NCBI RefSeq assembly: GCF_036320965.1
Contig: NC_092239.1
Span: 4,661,820 to 4,725,819 of the forward strand
DNA: 64,000 bases
From: Panulirus ornatus
Taxonomy: Eukaryota; Arthropoda; Malacostraca; Decapoda; Palinuridae
Direction of reading: 5' to 3'
Position numbers and translations under genes: made by a program. This document shows, one piece after another, positions 62,306 to 64,000 of this stretch; position 1 is the stretch's first letter, and each line of letters starts with the position of its first letter. The notes below the pieces were generated by a model, which did no database searches, was not told where the DNA came from, and saw only the letters and a list, made by a program, of their open reading frames with translations.

Positions 62306-62499
62306 TGGACACCTGATTGGTTGACGATAGAGCCCTTTGTTTTAGCTCAAAGGTCAAACCATCTTCTGTTCCATGGTCCAAATCCGAGGATCAAATGCGT
62401 TAATTTCTTGAGTACGTCTGCTGAACCCTGTCAGTGCTATGTCCAAACTCGCTATACGGTACTTTGGCACGGTATCAAAATTCCAAGAGAAAAATGTCG

Positions 62500-62605
62500 T
62501 CACTACCTTGAGTACGATGAATCAACAACACCTTAAGCACAGCGACCTTACCCCTTGTGTGCAGTGCCTTAACCTCCTTTGTACATTGGCCTAGTTTTAA
62601 CCCCC
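62500..62605 (+). repeat. Dispersed family C units, diverged
   Basis: CTTGAGTACGATGAATCAAC, CCTTAAGCACAGCGACCTTA and CCCCTTGTGTGCAGTGCC keep the CTTGAGCACGACG scaffold. Confidence 0.5.
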
Positions 62606-62744
62606 TCAGAGTACACGAGGTGATTAAATCTCGTACGAGATAAAGAGGAGTTGGGTTCCCGGACGACATCGGGCCATCGTGGCAACACTGGCTACAAAGA
62701 AACAAACCGTACCGTAATTATTATACACATCGCGGCAGTAAGAT

Positions 62745-62930
62745 CCCTGAACACCAAGGAGCGACCCCTAAAACAAGGTGATACGATCCTCTGAGTACGC
62801 CAGCCTAAGACGTAAACACAATCACTGGGTCACCGAACTTGGCCTTTAGCCATACCAAGAATGATTCAAATCCAAAGGCCAGACAATCATGCCTAAGCGT
62901 CATACCGTCGTCCTCAAGAAGTTAACTTCC
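62745..62930. repeat. Dispersed family C units, both orientations
   Basis: GATACGATCCTCTGAGTACG (plus) and CGTCATACCGTCGTCCTCAA (minus) are diverged units. Confidence 0.45.
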
Positions 62931-62940
62931 TACATTAGAG

Positions 62941-63910
62941 ATATAATTCCTGATGTGTAGTTACATACAAGTGATTTACCTCTTGGTCTATGAAGCTTAG
63001 TTACCTCTTGGTTTATGAAGCTCAGTTACCTCTTGGATCATCAAGCCTAGACATGACTCGAAATCCGGGTCCTCCCTGTTTTCACACGCATGTACCACAC
63101 CGTCAGCAAATCAGGGAGGCCACCACTGGATGCCGAAGGACATCACAGGACCCGTTTTATCATAAGAGCGACCCCGTAGGATACCGCTAAAGACAGGAGA
63201 AAGGTAAAAGACTGAGAAGAATCCTTATCAAGGTATAACAGAAAACTCATCTAACACAATTCTTAAACCTTAAAAGAACGTTTTCCCGATGAGAATCCTA
63301 AAGGGCGAGGGGTCAAGGGGAACAAGTTGAGGGCATTGTCTGGAACAAGAACTGAAGGACATGGTTTTATTGTAAAGAAAAAAAAAAAAGTTTAGCTACT
63401 TGCGATTTTGGAGATTAGCGAGTAAGTTCGTCGTTACCGAAGTCTGTTTACGCTCCGAGGAATAGGGTAAAACATTGTTGCTCAACCCATTTTTCACAAA
63501 AGCTCTGTCCATACGGCCATTCATGATGATTTGCACATACCCACGCCCTGTCATGTATAACTTAAAACTGCCTATAGGTAGGCTGAATTCACAGTGTCCT
63601 TTGTGGCCGTTGTTAAATTCGTCAGGTCTGCCAGGACGGGACCTTGCATTACGGCGGCCCTGTTTTCTGGCGTGTCCTGGAAGCGTCATCCAAGGGAATT
63701 TATCAGTCTCTGTCGATTATGCCAACCCCCCCACCCCCCCGCCTCACCAGTTTAAGGTATGTGTGCCTTAGTTACAAGCAGTGAGGGCTCAGTCGACCCA
63801 AACATCCACGAGACAAGAATAAAAGTTGCCCATAGCTCACGAGATCCTGGATTCTCCAGCCGAGTCCTGATGAATCAGACAAACAGCCTTCCTCTGCAGA
63901 TCATAATCGC
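62941..63910. other. Unique sequence, no gene recognised
   Basis: Short three-fold repeat TTACCTCTTGGTYTATGAAG near 62978-63045; otherwise nothing recognised. Confidence 0.45.
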
Positions 63911-63911
63911 G

Positions 63912-63934
63912 CGCACACACACACACACACACAC
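63912..63934. repeat. (CA)n microsatellite
   Basis: About 23 bp. Confidence 0.93.
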
Positions 63935-64000
63935 AAAGGGAGCAGAATAACATTAAGATCGCTGACGCACGAACTGTGAATAAGGAGTTATTAACAATCT

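Overview
This window looks like non-coding, repeat-dense eukaryotic nuclear DNA. The likely source is a decapod crustacean. That is an inference from the very high density of dinucleotide microsatellites (long AT, GA/CT and CA/GT tracts) and from LINE, SINE and other repeat sequences I associate with decapod genomes; species cannot be fixed from sequence alone. I found no confident protein-coding gene, rRNA or functional tRNA. Most long open frames are microsatellite read-through (IYIY, SLSL, HTHT, RERE) or chance frames. Two stretches (6750-7118 minus, 58284-58622 plus) are kept as weak exon candidates.

Layout. 1-9 kb: mostly unique AT-rich DNA, one AT tract, a 31-base A run and a decayed LINE internal fragment (about 3.84-4.48 kb). 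9-16.3 kb: promoter-like G-rich/CRE sequence (9.27-9.39 kb), a 40-bp-period array of CCAATCA and TGACGTCA motifs (10.17-10.61 kb), a head-to-tail duplication of about 1.2 kb (12.2-14.6 kb) and a 20-bp-period CACGTG array (16.0-16.25 kb). 16.5-31 kb: the densest microsatellite zone, with tRNA-derived SINE fragments at 17.8-18.3 kb and a short palindrome at 28.8 kb. 31-50 kb: sparse unique sequence with decayed minisatellites (34.4-34.8 kb, 46.15-46.25 kb) and a 30-bp perfect hairpin (46.85 kb). 50-58 kb: the main mobile-element zone, with an old LINE 3' end, two inverted copies of a Penelope-like (?) element carrying hammerhead-ribozyme-like cores, a decayed 22-bp array, a tRNA-SINE with a minisatellite tail, a SINE, a palindromic fusion of two copies of the hammerhead-like element, and a LINE 3' end nested in that palindrome's flank with a 13-bp target-site duplication. 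58-64 kb: unique sequence with a 55-bp minisatellite (61.26-61.5 kb) and dispersed repeat copies.

The most notable items are: (1) the 174-bp head-to-head palindrome whose arms each carry a CTGATGA...GAAA core; (2) the LINE and SINE sharing a 3' tail, which suggests a partner relationship; (3) the CCAAT/CRE periodic array; (4) the indel-rich tandem duplication, which may be real or an unpolished long-read assembly artefact; (5) several dispersed short repeat families. All coordinates were read by eye and edges may be off by a few bases.
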